In this document: piece by piece, positions 12,044 through 24,951 of the stretch
How positions within the stretch are numbered: the first letter of the stretch is position 1
Layout: every line of letters starts with the position of its first letter
Assembly: GCA_026260175.1 (NCBI GenBank)
Contig: JAKCWW010000401.1
Location: forward strand, 1-64,000
Source of the DNA: Reticulitermes lucifugus
Lineage: Eukaryota; Arthropoda; Insecta; Blattodea; Rhinotermitidae
Direction of reading: 5' to 3'
Length of the DNA stretch: 64,000 nt
Translations under genes and position numbers: made by a program
The notes under the pieces: generated by a model
What the model was told of the DNA's origin: nothing
Database searches by the model: none
What the model saw: only the letters and a program-made list of their open reading frames with translations

Positions 12044-12178
12044 CATGTATGTATGTATGTATGTACGTATGTATTTATGTATGTATGTATGTATGTACGT
12101 ATGAATTTACGTATTATGTGTGTATGTCTTTATTTATGTTTATGTGTATGTACGCACGTATATACGTATGTATGTATT
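12044..12178. repeat. (ATGT)n microsatellite, interrupted
   Basis: About 135 bp of ATGT/GTAT repeats with ACGT, ATTT and GTGT interruptions. Two overlapping Tyr/Val/Cys-rich open frames across it are artefacts of the repeat. Confidence 0.97.
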
Positions 12179-12210
12179 CAAGTTTTTTAGTCCTATTTCA
12201 CGAAACTAAG

Positions 12211-12248
12211 ACGATGATGATGATGATGACGACGACGACGACGGCGAC
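12211..12248. repeat. (GAT)n then (GAC)n microsatellite
   Basis: Short run of GAT triplets passing into GAC triplets. The step from T to C in the unit suggests one mutated repeat spread by slippage. Confidence 0.95.
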
Positions 12249-12249
12249 T

Positions 12250-15200
12250 TTAAAACGGAGCATATCTGACACCATAAACACACATTATGTCTTCCCAGCT
12301 TTGAAATATTGCTAAAATACGTACAAAAGATCTTCCAGCCGCCTACAGTTGTCTAGTGACCGCAAGAAAATTGCTAGTTTTGTGAACATGAAACAGTCAT
12401 ATTTAACCAAATTAAGCCAGTATGGTGGCTGTTCCAACACTACAATTTCTTTGTGGACTGAAGAGAGACTTCGCGTGATTTCTGTGCGGAAATACAGAAC
12501 GCCATGATATAAACTTCTCTAGACCGGTCAAGGGTTTTACAATTTACAATTGTGTCGACTTCAATGTCCCATACATAGAAAATAGGATGTTATTTGAACC
12601 TGCAGTTATGACTAAATAATATGCTTAAAATTACGTTTAGAATATTCAGAGAAGCAGAAATAACGTACTCATAAGTGGGCTATTTATGATTAATCGTTGG
12701 TCTAAATTAGTTGCACTAATCTGGTGGTTTCAAGTATCGTCAATTTACTGTTCCATCCCTCGACGACAAGATGCAGGTACGCGTTCTCTTGCACTGTAAA
12801 TCTCGGTATTATGTTGGACTAAGCAGTTTTTCACACGACGTTCCAACATTCAGACACATTAAATATGGAATAAGTTAATTAATCCCATAAATATTTTAAA
12901 ACTTTTACAATCCCCCATGACGATAAGCTAATTAATTTTTAGATTTCTTAAGGACGAATTCATAACCTCAAAGGGTAAAAACTTATGGCATTGAACATTA
13001 GGCTGATATCCAGTTATAAATTGAAAAAAAACCATGGGAATAAGCAGGCGTGGCTTGCTTTAGGACAGTTACTCAAACCGAAGGACGTCTTATCAGGATA
13101 GCAGGCCTCCTGGTACAAAATCGAAAACGAGACTATTGAATACGAAGCAAAGTGTACTTACTGGATCGTACCATTTCAGCTTCACAAGCTGAAAAGAAAC
13201 AATAATACTGTGTGAAATTAGTTGTTCAATTCAAGAAACTTTATTTTAAAGAATACTTTTCCTAAACCCGTCACATTTATTATCTGAATATTCTTTATAT
13301 GAAGTACAAGTAAGTAAAATGGATGAGTGTGTAACCAGCATAAATAACTTTCACAAACGAGCCATTAAATGTAGTTCACGCAAATTTCAGTTTGAGTAAA
13401 TGGCATATCGTCATAAAACTTTAACTACCTGCGCTATCTAAGCTTCATTCTTTTAAAACGCATAAACTCTCCCGCAAGGAATTTACGATGCAACATCTTA
13501 ATTACAACATCTTGTCACTGACGCGGGCCCTACGGAAAACGTACTAGGACAGGATAAATGCGAGAAGAGATGTTCATTTGGATCTTAACACTATCATCAA
13601 ATCTTTATTACAGCCGAGGAACGTGATCATTCAGACATTTTATACACTCTCTACCCTCCATCACGGGAACTCATAATTATCTGCGGCAAAGTCAAGCAGA
13701 TGAGACTTTACACACAGTCTGTTACTGATCTCGTTAAGAAGCTGCTATCTTCCTCTCTTCGCCCTTTCTTTCACCTCACAGCTACGTCTTGCCATGTTAT
13801 CTCTCTATCTCCGTCTCTCAGCCTATTCTCGTATTCCATTGTCTTTATTTACGAATCACTGTCTCTGTCCTCAGGATGTTTCACTCACTCATTCACTATC
13901 TCTCTCCCTCTAGTGTTCTCCCTAATCTGGCTCTCTCTCTATTCTCCCCCTTATTGTCCTACTACCTGCTGGAAAACGTTGCTAGTGTCTGCTAGAACCA
14001 TCTTAGTTGTGTGGGACAGAAAAACACACACATCCCGAGCGCCTGAGGAGGATTTGAGCTCCTTACAGAAGGTTAATGAGGAGCAAATTGTATGATGAAA
14101 GAATATACGAATGGTAAGGATGGATTACAGGTTTCTCAAATTTGGTATTTGCTGTCTTAGGTAAAGCTTAGAGGGTGCTTACTTATTACAACCCAAAGCC
14201 ACTACTGCAAAACATATCACGCTACGGATAAAAATTTACATTTTTATTCATTTAAATTTTCACCATGTAGAAAGTTTACCAAATAAATGTGTAGATCTTG
14301 AGCTCTTTGTTTTTGTTATGTCCTCATTCAATGGACGATGTGCCGTATCTGGTGATAACCCATAACAATTTTTAAACTGTACGTAAACTAGCGGACATTC
14401 CAATTCAAATTCAAATCTGTTAGTTGAGTTTCCTTTACATCATTGGGAGTATTGTGCACGAAACATTTCCAAAAAAATCCTACATGTTGTGTACAAACTG
14501 TAATCTTATATACTGTTATAAACATGAAAACATTCGTAGAAAATTCTACTTTCACCTAATATGTTTTATTACTGTCATAAATTCGTTACACTTAACACTT
14601 ATAAGAAGATATCCCATATTTAAACATGCTATCATGCTGTGATAACGCAAATAAAAAATTTTCTCAAAAACATTCAGTTCAATAAAACGCGTTTTCCTTC
14701 TACATTCCTGCAATAGAGTAGGTAATGAATATTACGAGTATAATTCACAAGAGTGTTTGTAGTATTCGACAATAATATTCAAAACTGCACATCGTAGATT
14801 CAATTTATTTCTCTGTTTTGTTTTATGTATCACTGGACTGAACAAATCAGAATCCGCTAAAAGCGGTACATCCGCTACTGGTTAGTTATGGCCAGCGTGT
14901 GGATTCTACTTCATTTTGCCAAGCGTATCTCCATTTTTTTCTGTGAAAGGTGTGCATCGTGTTGGGTTCGTTATTGCAGGTGAGTGCCGTAATTAGAGTT
15001 GTTATGAAGTTTGTTTGTCATTATTCAATTACGGAAATTGCGCAGGAACTGCACGTAACTATGTAACGGCAATGAAACACAAGGTACCTGTCCTGCAAAT
15101 GCGGTACGTTGGAACCACAGGGTATAAAGCAGCAACACTGCCGGTCCTGAAGTTCATTGCCTATATCATAACGAATCATTATTTCATATATCTGTAATTA

Positions 15201-17345
15201 TGTGGTACTGTTCCACCCAGCAAGAGCATCTCCACACGTTTTTCTCAACACCCAGCACCATTTCCCAATCACGTGCACAGTGTCGGCAAGACACAGACGA
15301 ATTTCTTCTTCTGGTATGAAAGAATTACGAGAGAATGTTCAGTTTGCTGCCTGTATTGCAGTGGAAACTTAGACATAAAAATTTAATACATAATAGTAAC
15401 ATTTGAAAATTCAGATCTTCTGAAATATTATGCCGTGTCGATTCATAAATAGTTTCGGGCGTTCCGACGGATTATATTAATGTCGGTATCTACCAGTTAA
15501 CACGCTGAAACGTCCCAGAAACGAATATCTGTGAGAACTAGAGAGCCAGACAGTAACAGCATACAAATCATAGCTTATTGCATACATCATTACTGAGTTA
15601 AACCACTCAAGCATTTGTAGTTAATCATGTCTGTTATGGAACGTAGTATATTACTTTTTGAACTGTTGCAAATAAAGTAATGAACTCCCAGACTCGAAAA
15701 AAAGGTGTAAAAACCCTTGAGTACCAGAATAACTATAAATGTCTATAGAAGTGCTCTGCTCCATGGAGTTCCTTGCATATGTCAGGCAGCGAAATTACCG
15801 TCCAACTCCCCTGTCTACGTTTACACCCCAAACTGTTACAACATAATTGATACAAGAGTTAGTAATGCCAATGCAATATAAATGTTATAGGTACAGGCTG
15901 TCCTATTGCTAAATCACAGCCCTGCAAAAATGTAAAAAAGAGAAAATTAACAATCTAACCTCCAATAATAATGCTGATCCTTCCATAAAACACTGTGTAT
16001 TGGGCCACTCTGCTCTAAGCGGTCCCCATTTACGCCTATCAATTACAACACAGAAGTGCAAACGTATTGCATGGAATACCTACAGGAATTCGTGCCTACA
16101 TTTTACTGCTACTCACACTAAGTTTACGTCAAAGTTACTGCTACCATTGAGATATACACTTTACAAATGAAGTCCTATTTAAACGAAATATCTAACACGC
16201 ATTGAAAAATGAGCAATCGGCAAGTCTCCTCTTGACAGAGACTAGCTGCAGCTGTGCTTCGCGAGTTTCCTGCGTGATGTTTAATATTTAGAAAAGTATA
16301 AATAGTTCTGAGAGTATGTTCATGAATGCATAAAACCATATTTTATACCCCTTGGTTATTTTCTAGTTTTCATTGACTTCATATTAGAGAGAATTCAGAA
16401 TGCATATACTAAAAATGAAACTTTTATTGAAATATTATGTCCAGAGAAAATTGCTGTCTACAAAGTTTGCATTTAGCTGCATGAAAACTTGCGGTTTTTC
16501 AAAGCACTGGCTTGCGCCCCGGCTCATGTGACTTTCCGCTCTAACATTTTGCAGCAAGAACAACTGCACAATTATGCAATGAAATCCAACAAAGAGGAAA
16601 TAACATTTGGAGAAGCTATGAACGAAATGCAGCTCATGTGCTCCCTTTGGTAGGATCAAAGTTACTGCTGTCAAAGGCCTGTGCTCAACATGCCGTGTTG
16701 CGATGGGTGTATCAAGCCGTGCATAAGAAGGCTACAGTGTTTATTGTGCAATATATAAAGGTTCCCCTGAATTGTAATTCCAGGATAATTCCTTACTCAT
16801 TAAAGTATACATAAACCATGAAACATAACAATCATGCTTGTAGTTACAGGAAAGAAAATAAAACATGATTTCCCCTTGTGCAATGCAGTTCTAAAAAGCA
16901 GTTAGAAAAAGATTAGTTACCTGAATATATATTTAAATTGCAAAGCTCCTGTAGTAATGATTCGATTACCAGAACACTTTAATCTATGAAAAGTAAAACT
17001 CCCGCGAAATACAAGTCTTACTTATGCCGATTGCAGTTCAAATAACATCTTTCAGTAAATTCAGCAAGTGCAGACGTGTTTGTTGATACACCGAATGGTG
17101 TTCCGCGTTGGGGAAAAAGTTATGTAATGGAGTTCAGTATCACTAACTCGATACTGAGAACAGAGTCTCGCACCTATTGTACGCAATCGACCCCTCTAGC
17201 AAACACTGTGTGTTAGAGATGGGGCTCCTATTAAGAAGGAAGATAAGCCAGTAAAAACGCTCATGTATTAAAAGAAGCCGAGAATGTTTTCTCTGCTGGA
17301 GGACAATATTTTTTAAGTAACCAGTTTTCGAAAACGATCCAACCG
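12250..17345. other. AT-rich DNA without a supported gene
   Basis: Contains the pyrimidine-rich tract annotated separately. Otherwise only short unrecognised frames. The 131-residue open frame at 13700-14095 is a by-product of the pyrimidine tract. Confidence 0.6.
13735..13965. repeat. Pyrimidine-rich (TCTC/TCTG) low-complexity tract
   Basis: Long run dominated by C and T with many TCTC, CTCT and TCTG words. It gives a Ser/Leu-rich translation that should not be read as a gene. Confidence 0.8.
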
Positions 17346-17348
17346 TAC

Positions 17349-17388
17349 AGTGAGTGAGTGAGTGAGTAAGAGAGTGAATGAGAGAGTG
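17349..17388. repeat. (GAGT)n microsatellite
   Basis: Five near-perfect GTGA/GAGT units, then degenerate GAGA/GAAT units. Confidence 0.93.
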
Positions 17389-17389
17389 G

Positions 17390-18655
17390 CAGGTGTAATG
17401 CGGGGAAAGGAAGGGAGTTTAATATTCCTGGAGGGAACAGAAAAGTCCTGAAGGTGGGAAAAGAAGTGTCTGATAACTGACTCACATTAATAATGACGAG
17501 TCTTCCGGAGGTATGAAGGATGCCACAGAGCTCTTCTTCACTGCCTGTCAACAAACTACTGCCTGTGACATCATCACCTGTACAGTGGCAGGGAAAAATC
17601 AACGTCAACGCAAAGTGTTTATTCTTACTTTCTTTATTAACAACGTATAGTCTTTATATGCAACTTCAGAATAATATTATTAGGCTTACAGCTTTCACCA
17701 TCCATAATAATGTCCACGTAAAATTGAACTGAACAGCACACACAATGACACACACTACGTATGTGGTATTTATTACAATTATAAGGCTGTTAGAGATAGT
17801 AAGTCAGTACGTTACATATAAAACCTTAGTGTGTTAACACGGGCAGAGATTCGTGTAAGGTAACAAACCACAGCTCAATAAACTCATTATAATATGTTAC
17901 GTCACGTGTAACAGTTCCAGACGTTGTATAGGATTTCACAGTGTTTGACTTTTGGTTGATTCAATGAAGCCCTAATATGTTTTTCAGTGTGGGAGATGAA
18001 TTTTAAAGAAGATGGATGTCTTGGACTACCATTACAGCATTCGTCTGGACTGAAGAAAACCCATAACAATTCTCAGAATAGCCTGTATAGGGCGCGAAAA
18101 GTTTAAACTGGGACCTCGCGAATAGGTAACAGGCCTGCCAACCACTTCAGGGTGACAATACGGCTAGTGCACAATTTGATTTATTTCCATGTTTATTATA
18201 TCATCACATTGCTACTGACTTAGAGGCGACGTTTTTACACAAAGAGTAATACGGTCTACGTGGCATGTTAAGGTCTATGTTCAATTCATAGTTCGATGAA
18301 GAAGAACTATTCTCATAAAGGTGTGGATATACTTTAAAATAGGCCAGATATATTCAAAGAGGTAGTAAATAATTAGGCTGGGTGTGAAAACAGGATGTCA
18401 GACAGGAGGAGAACAATACTCTACACAGCTCTGTACGACGTAGTAAGGATAGTTACCGCTTATATGCCAATTGACTCCACATAACGTACGATAAATAAAG
18501 AAAAATATTATGTCGCTGCAGAAACGCACAAGTTAAAAGATATTTACTTTCGGTTTCTTAACCAATCCATAAATATTGGCAAATTATTTTAATAAAATGC
18601 ATAAAATAAGATACTTTTAAAGTAAAACTTGGAAGTGTAAGTTCACAAAAAATTG
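17390..18655. other. AT-rich DNA, nothing recognised
   Basis: No coding, RNA or mobile-element signal could be supported here. Confidence 0.5.
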
Positions 18656-18659
18656 TTTA

Positions 18660-18800
18660 ACTTTCCTACCTTTCTGTCCATGCATCTACCTGTCTACCTT
18701 ATCAACCATCTACCTTCCTACCTATGTACCTACCTATCATCTGTCATCTATCTAATCTAATCCATCTATCTACCTGTGTCTGTCTGTCTGTGTATCTAAT
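18660..18800. repeat. Degenerate CTAC/CTAT/TCTG tetranucleotide repeat
   Basis: About 140 bp of CTAC, CTAT and TCTG words with insertions, ending in a cleaner TCTG run near 18778-18792. It is an aged microsatellite. Confidence 0.85.
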
Positions 18801-20460
18801 GAAGCATCCTATCGATACATAAATCAAGCTATCCACATAAGCCTAAAACATGAAATTCTGTCTTTATTCTATTCCAACGTAGCTAGTCATTCTTATACTT
18901 TGGGTTAAGTACGCTATGTTGGAGGGATTCCCCAAATCATCCGTCGTTTTAAAGCTGTCGAGAAGTATTATACTTATGCGTCGGTCAGTATTACGGGCTC
19001 GACTTTCCAGATAAAAGAACGTTACCTAAGGATAGTAGCACAGACTGTTCTATAAAGCTGTCTCTCCAGAACTTATAAAATCAATTATGTGCGTAGAATA
19101 TTCAGTGGAATTGAAGTCTTTAGTATTCTCCAAAGGCTGTAACATATGACTGAATCAATGGAAGTTTTTATCTCTGAAAGTTATAGCTAGAGAGAAGTAA
19201 TATCAGATCTTCCATTTCAAATTTCAACGGGCTTTCTACCAGTTTTAGGCTTTCTTTAAGAAGTGAAAAAAAAGTCTCATTTGGAGAGCACGTACATCCG
19301 TCCTTATGTGACCTAGCATCAGCGACTAAACCATGCGTCGAATTTTCCTGAAATTCGGAATAAGCAAAACTGAAATCAATAGTGTACATGCATCTCTATT
19401 CCTACTTTCCACGTGTACTGTCCGATGTGGGTAAACTTCGATACAAAATATCCACACAATATTGCTGAGAGTTTTTGAGTTTCCTGAAAGTCGGCCCAGG
19501 GTATGGCGCATGGCGTAAATAAAATTACGTTTACGCGTGCTCCGTGAAACTGTATGATATTCTGAAATGAAAGAACGCCTTGGTAGCATCTGTGTAGTAC
19601 GTCATGAAATACGTCATTTACAATCAGCAGCCTACTGTACCTCACAGTAATATTCATTTTTTTCTGGAAGTACAATGTCCTTACAGCACAGTATACGTAT
19701 TTGGATTTCTTCTGATTATATACTACATATGCACATCATGGCACATTGATACAAGAAAGCATCAAATTGTATGCGATGTTCAGTGATCACAGACAGTAAA
19801 GTGACATCCAAATCGCCATAACTCTCACATTTCTTGCAGCCTTCTAATGGCAACCTTAGAGCAAGTAGCCTAGATGGCAAAGCCATCAAAGGAAGGGCCT
19901 GAATGGTCACTTCGCCAAGGCAGTCAGTCCAAAGCAGTTCCACATGTCATTCAAATCAAAGTGTTTCTGCAGATTATTAGGAAATAGAAAAATAATACTG
20001 TAATGATTTAAAAGAGTGTTGGGTATCAAAAGAAATTTCGAAAACTTAAATTAAATTTTATGTTATCAATTCATCCCAAGATGGGAGGCAGTTTTTAAAT
20101 ATCGCTAGGGAAAGGAACTTGCTATTACCCCTGCAATATAACAGAGGTACATTTTAGGACCTCCGTAGTTTTAATACATCAGTCCTGTTGCAAAACGACT
20201 GAATCTGAAGGTAACATAACGTGGCTAAAATCATAAAAAGATGTTACTCTAGTACGTTATAAGACGCAAATCATCAAGGCATATTTACCGTACGTACAGC
20301 TATAAATTTTAATCAGTTGTGGTAAAATGGTCTCTGTTTTCTATGTCACAAACATTAACACTCAAAGGGATTAGACAGGAAATTTGTCATGAAGAAACGC
20401 ATAGCTCGTTTGTCGCTAAAAACTTAATTTTACACAATAAAAATGAAGAGATATTACAAC
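18801..20460. other. AT-rich DNA without a supported gene
   Basis: Three overlapping minus-strand frames at 19168-19675 and one at 19716-19943 are unrecognised and mutually incompatible. Nothing else seen. Confidence 0.5.
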
Positions 20461-20472
20461 CATGACTCAGTA

Positions 20473-20787
20473 AAGGTAAAAGGTAAAGCAATCCCATTAC
20501 AGGCTTTAACAGGCACTTAGGGATCCAGGAGGTTGAGGCTCCCAGATTTTTTAGACAATCGGCACATGAAGATGATAAGGTTGTCAGCCCTACGCACCGG
20601 CCGCCTTTACNNNNNNNNNNNNNNNNNNNNNNNNNNNNNNNNNNNNNNNNNNNNNNNNNNCCAGGGCCATAGTGCGACCGGAACGATTATGTCAATGAAA
20701 AATTCCAGTGACACCATCGGGAACCGAGCCCGCGACGTTCCGGCTTGTAGAGCAGTGTCTCAACCAACTGCGCCACCGCGTGCCCCG
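20473..20787 (-). mobile_element. tRNA-derived SINE (family B), full length, contains an assembly gap
   Basis: On the minus strand the element starts GGGGCACGCGGTGGCGCAGT, with an A box (TGGCGCAGTTGGTTGA) and a B-box-like GGGCTCGGTTCCCGA. The body and a tail of ACCTTT-like units follow (seen on + as AAGGTAAAAGGTAAAG at 20473). It is flanked by a perfect 12-bp target-site duplication, CATGACTCAGTA, at 20461-20472 and 20788-20799. Target duplications and an internal pol III promoter are hallmarks of SINE insertion by LINE machinery. The copy at 53338-53638 is the same family in the same orientation. Fifty Ns lie inside it. Confidence 0.95.
20611..20660. other. Assembly gap (50 N)
   Basis: Run of exactly 50 Ns inside the family-B SINE. 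The homologous copy has 51 bases between the same flanking words, CCGCCTTTAC and CCAGGGCC. Confidence 1.
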
Positions 20788-20799
20788 CATGACTCAGTA

Positions 20800-22230
20800 G
20801 CAATAGAAATAATACGGAAATAATTCACCTATCAAAGTATCTATCCAACTGACTGAAGTCCAAACCTGAATATGACGTCACTGTGATTCATAAAATAGAC
20901 AGAAATACAGCCGGGCTCTACTGATTTATAGACATTACTTGTACTGTAGGAACGTGCCGTTACTACTAAAGCCTCGAAACAAATAACATCCTGAACAAAT
21001 ATTATGGAGTGGCAGGACAGGTTAGAAACACTTGGTGGTCAGTCTGTATTATGAAACTCGATATATTTTAATAAGAAAAAATCCAAAAGTATTTCAATAA
21101 TGGCATCAAATGCAAGACTTCATATAAAACTAAGCGCCTGTAGCATAGAAGACTGTTAATCAAGAAGCTCTGTTTCTATATATGTAGACATAACCTACAA
21201 GTAACACAAAATTTATTCCGAGTTGTTATGATATTTATATTTTCTTAAATGTAATTTCACCATTTTAAACAATTAAATACATTGGTTTGTTAAATAAATG
21301 TAGCTGATCATTCAAATTCCTCGTATTTTATCCCGTAATATGAAATGGGTTTCTCAAGAAGTAATTTGCAGGCTTGCAAGTTTACACATACTATCAAACG
21401 CTCAAAATCTTGGCTTAAATTTTATATTTATACTAATTGAGTAATCATGGTAGCAGTAAGTAATGAATAATAAGATGCGTTAGTTTCGGAGGTCATTCTA
21501 CACTTTGTCGTTTCTTTGAAATGAATTATTTATCTAATTTTCTTGAAACAAGTTTCCTTCAGTTACTGTACAAATTCTACAGCTGCCCACGAAAGAGTGT
21601 TTCCTCCTTAAACCTACTGATAAGCAGGCTATTACGCCTTTAAACCTCTAGCTGTGGTAATGACCATTTTGAAGGACACATTTCCACAGTCACTTCAAGA
21701 TTAACTGAGACAAAGTCTTATACCCCATTCGTTTCCTTTCGACTTTTATCATCATCCACCTGATTTAATGCTAGAACATTTGTGTACTTAACACAGTATC
21801 TTTAATTCATAAACTTAACAGTCAGCCACCACAATTTTTCATATTCCAGATAAGTCAGAAAAGCAGCGAGTTGCTTGCAGAATTCAATCGTTCCGATTTC
21901 AGACAGGACTTCAACAATTAAGCTACTACCACATCCTGAATGCTGTCAGGGCATGTAAAACCCTGTTTGGTGGACCGAAAATAAAGCTAAGAAGCGCACA
22001 GCCGAACACTCTTGACTCTTGTCTGATATCAAGTTAACCCTTGAAACTTTAGTGGTTACTATATTTACCACCAGGTTTAACATTGATAAAAGCAACCTTC
22101 TGCTCACACAGTACATTTGTGTGTCTTGTATGAATATCAGAAAAATGAGCGATTATTTCCAAACATAGTATTAAACTGATTGGTTTTCATGATCGATCTT
22201 TTATTGCGCGGTACGAACCGGATTTTCTTA
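20800..22230. other. AT-rich DNA without a supported gene
   Basis: No recognisable element or coding stretch between the two SINEs. Confidence 0.55.
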
Positions 22231-22245
22231 AATATAATTTAGGTT

Positions 22246-22503
22246 TTTTTGTGGTAAAGGGCCCCGCAGCAGATGCTACGGACGCACCGCAGCCTTGAGG
22301 CTTAATGTGCAACCCTGTGTTGAAAATGATTAGTTTTTTCTGTTTTCCGTGCAATGGAGCACCGGTGGAATGAAACTGATAGGGGAAAACCTGTCCCAGT
22401 GCCACTTTGTGCACCACAAATCCCACATAGATTACCCGGATTCGAAATCGGGACTCCGCTGTGAGAGGCCGGCGACTAACCGCCTAAGCCATGGCACGGC
22501 CTT
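22246..22503 (-). mobile_element. tRNA-derived SINE (family A), minus strand
   Basis: Read on the minus strand it begins GGCCGTGCCATGGCTTAGGC (A box inside), then a B-box-like GATTTCGAATCCGGG, and GGGATTTGTGGTGCACAAAG. It ends with CTCAAGGCTGCGGTGCGTCC, GCATCTGCTGCGGGG and a T-poor tail. The 52156-52445 copy aligns along its whole length. Probable target duplication with one mismatch: TAATTTAGGTT at 22235-22245 and TAATTCAGGTT at 22504-22514. The open frame across it is not a gene. Confidence 0.93.
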
Positions 22504-22886
22504 TAATTCAGGTTAATCTTAGCTTTTAAAGTTACTGCTACGAGAATATTTCAGTTGAAGCAGTGTTGCGCTGGTCATGCACCATTCTTCATATTTACCT
22601 TGTTAAGACTTTCCCAAAAGGAATAACGTATTTCATTATGAACACAGTACAGAATAATTAATCTCCGTGTACAAACCAAGAGGGAAATCTGTCTGGTTAG
22701 AATATAATAAAAGTTTCAATTAAAGGCAGTTAAGCAGAGCCAACGTGTACCTGACAGAGCTGGAGGTTACGCTATGGAACAAAAGATCACTTACGTGGGG
22801 ATTTATTCATTTCTCATTCTATAAGTAGATCTCAACCACTGAAACAACCTCAGACATAATAAGAAAGCATTTAAGTTTGAAATCTG

Positions 22887-22955
22887 ATTGTTGTTGTTGT
22901 TGTTGCTCTTGTTGTTGTTGTTGTTGGGGTTGTTGCTGCTGCTGCTGCTGCTGTT
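22887..22955. repeat. (TTG)n and (CTG)n compound microsatellite
   Basis: TTG triplets with a CTC and a GGG interruption, ending in six or seven CTG/GCT triplets. Apparent poly-Asn, poly-Ala or poly-Ser frames across it come from the repeat. Confidence 0.97.
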
Positions 22956-23695
22956 ATACGGACAACAATTTGACATAAGATATATGTATAAGTGAAATAA
23001 GTACAGCAAACCAGAAAGTTCTTGCGTCTGACAGAATAGTTGTCAGTCACGTTATAGGGCCCACTTCTACATGAACCTATGTTTTCCATGTGCTATTTTA
23101 GTCCTTCCCCTTTCTTTTATTCCTGTCCCACTCTAGTTATTACTTTTTTTCTTGTTCTGCCTCCGTGCTTAACATCTAGGCAAGTTTTCCTTTTCATTTA
23201 CGTAGTTTTTGGTCTCCCTGTTATATCCTCACTTATTTTTTGCTAATCTTCAAACCCCAATCTCTCTTTCCTTCTTCAATCTTTCTCCGCCTCTTCTTTG
23301 TGTCTTATGGCACTTTACAGTTTCTGATAGGAAAGTTTTAAAAGACAAAATATATTCAAAGTTTATGGCAACGTTTCGTTTTAAACAAAAAAGCCGGCGT
23401 ATTTCGAAAAGAGCAAAATAATTTCTCTTGTCTGCTTTCAAGCGTTCAGTTTTCTGATTAATTTGAGGTTCGCTTGTAGACTGTAAACATGCCAAAAGTT
23501 ACTGGTGTATGAAAGAAATATATATCGTAGTGCCGAATAACCGGATATTAAAGAACAAACACACAGTATCGGACAAAATACAGACTAGTTTGTTAGTTAC
23601 GACAAATTAGGCCAATTCCAATTCCTGAAGATGTAGGCAGCAATTACTATAAAATGTTGGTACCTATAAACCAATGTGTACGATGTCATGTCCCT
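22956..23695. other. AT-rich DNA without a supported gene
   Basis: Pyrimidine-rich at 23090-23310. No recognisable coding or mobile-element content. Confidence 0.5.
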
Positions 23696-23699
23696 GAAT

Positions 23700-23885
23700 A
23701 CCGGAATCTTAATGTGATCAGACGTTACGATCTACAAGCTCATGACAGGGGCAGGTGGTGGGCTGTTGTGAAAGCAGTGTGAAACTTCGGGTTCTATTAA
23801 ACGCGGGGAATTTCTTGTGTAGCTGAGGACCTGTTAATTTCTCAAGAAGGACTCTGCTCCATAGAGGTTCGGTCAGAAACCGGTA
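23700..23885 (+). mobile_element. LINE 3' end (reverse transcriptase C-terminus and 3' UTR), plus strand
   Basis: The + strand reads DRGRWWAVVKAV, then a stop and NFGF. This matches the DRDRWRA(L)VNAVMNLRV tail that ends the reverse transcriptase ORF of a widespread insect LINE. The family 3' UTR follows: GCGGGGAATTTCTTGTGTAG, CTGAGGACCTGTTA and CTCAAGAAGGACTCTGCTCC. The same UTR occurs inverted at 24104-24210 and again at 33899-33990. Strongly 5'-truncated. Confidence 0.85.
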
Positions 23886-24061
23886 AGCTACTGCTCCATC
23901 TAGCAAAGAAACACTTAAAATTGTTTGGTGGCTCGCACCGATTGCAGACATGTGAATAGGCGAATTTATGGCAAGATAACCCGCCACAATGGAGCTTCTA
24001 ATCGGTAGCGTAGGCTGCCTCGGAAGGCCAAGCGATTTCGTGACTTTAACGAGCTGTTCAT

Positions 24062-24475
24062 CTCACTAGAAACAGTCCGGTAACTAGATCGTCAGTGTTA
24101 TGACTAACTACCTCCATGAAGCAGAGTCCTTCTTGAGAAGCCAACTGGTCCTCAGCTACTCCAGATATTCCCCACATTTTATGCAACCCGAAAGTTCATT
24201 ACAGCATTCGCAAGAACTCGCCACCTGTCCCTATCCTGAGCCAGATCAACCCAATCCATGCAACCCATTCCACTTCTTGAATATCCATTATAATATTATC
24301 CCCCCAACCACGCCTAGATGTTCCAAATGGTCTCTCAGGTTCTGCACCAAAACCCTGTTTATAACTCTCCCATCCCCCATAAGTGCTACATGCCCCGCCC
24401 ATCTCATTCTTCTTGATTTGGTCACCCGATTAGTATTTGGTGAGCAGTACAGATCATAACCAAATATTACTCGGG
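24062..24475 (-). mobile_element. LINE 3' end of the same family, minus strand
   Basis: On the minus strand, from about 24445, the translation runs TKSRRMRWAGHVALMGDGRV. After a frame change it continues RRGWGDNIIMDIQEVEW and then GTGGEFL. These are the RRxRWAGHVxRM and RRRWEDNIKMDLxE blocks at the C-terminus of an insect LINE ORF. The UTR follows at 24104-24210 (minus-strand GCATAAAATGTGGGGAATAT, CTTCTCAAGAAGGACTCTGC). The frame change and substitutions show it is dead. The 119-residue + strand open frame over it is antisense. Confidence 0.88.
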
Positions 24476-24951
24476 TGAGCGAAGCAATTGGGGGTTATTA
24501 TAGCAGCGGTGCGTTCAGCTGTAAGCATTTCGGTGTACATTCACTACTACACCGATCCGCGCAGTATGAACCCCAACAGTGTTCAGATTGAAGCTCCTCG
24601 CAGAGAGTCGTAGCCCAGATAGTCCTGAAAAGGAGTTTCTCCCGTACCCGAAACCCACCGCCAATGAGACTGAAGCTGGCGCAGACATCCTCAAATTAAA
24701 CCTTTAGTCCTTCAATGACGATGAGGTTTAAATTCCAACTACTGCCCAGGACGCAGGACTTTTAAATTTACAGTACCCTTACATGCATTTACGAACTTAC
24801 GATGGAACGCAAATGGCAGGATGTGACAAATTAAAGATCCGTGCTAAGCACGGAGGCCAGTATTGAAGGATTAAAACCCAGTGGTTAATAAACGTACAGT
24901 TTTTACATTACAATCTCCGAATGTTATCCATGCAAATTATTTATGTGTAAG

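Noticed and set aside
12044-12315. Tyr/Val/Cys-rich and Met/Thr-rich frames
   Set aside because: Translations of ATGT and GAT/GAC microsatellites.
13700-14095. 131-residue plus-strand open frame
   Set aside because: Lies on a pyrimidine-rich low-complexity tract that lacks stops by composition. No domain is recognisable.
15750-15775. Fourth LINE UTR copy (CTCTGCTCCATGGAGTT)
   Set aside because: Only about 17 bases match the LINE 3' UTR, with nothing on either side.
20740-20787. tRNA gene
   Set aside because: The tRNA-like sequence is the head of a SINE with target duplications. It has no acceptor stem and continues into a SINE body.
24100-24459. 119-residue plus-strand open frame
   Set aside because: Antisense of a LINE reverse transcriptase tail that reads on the minus strand.
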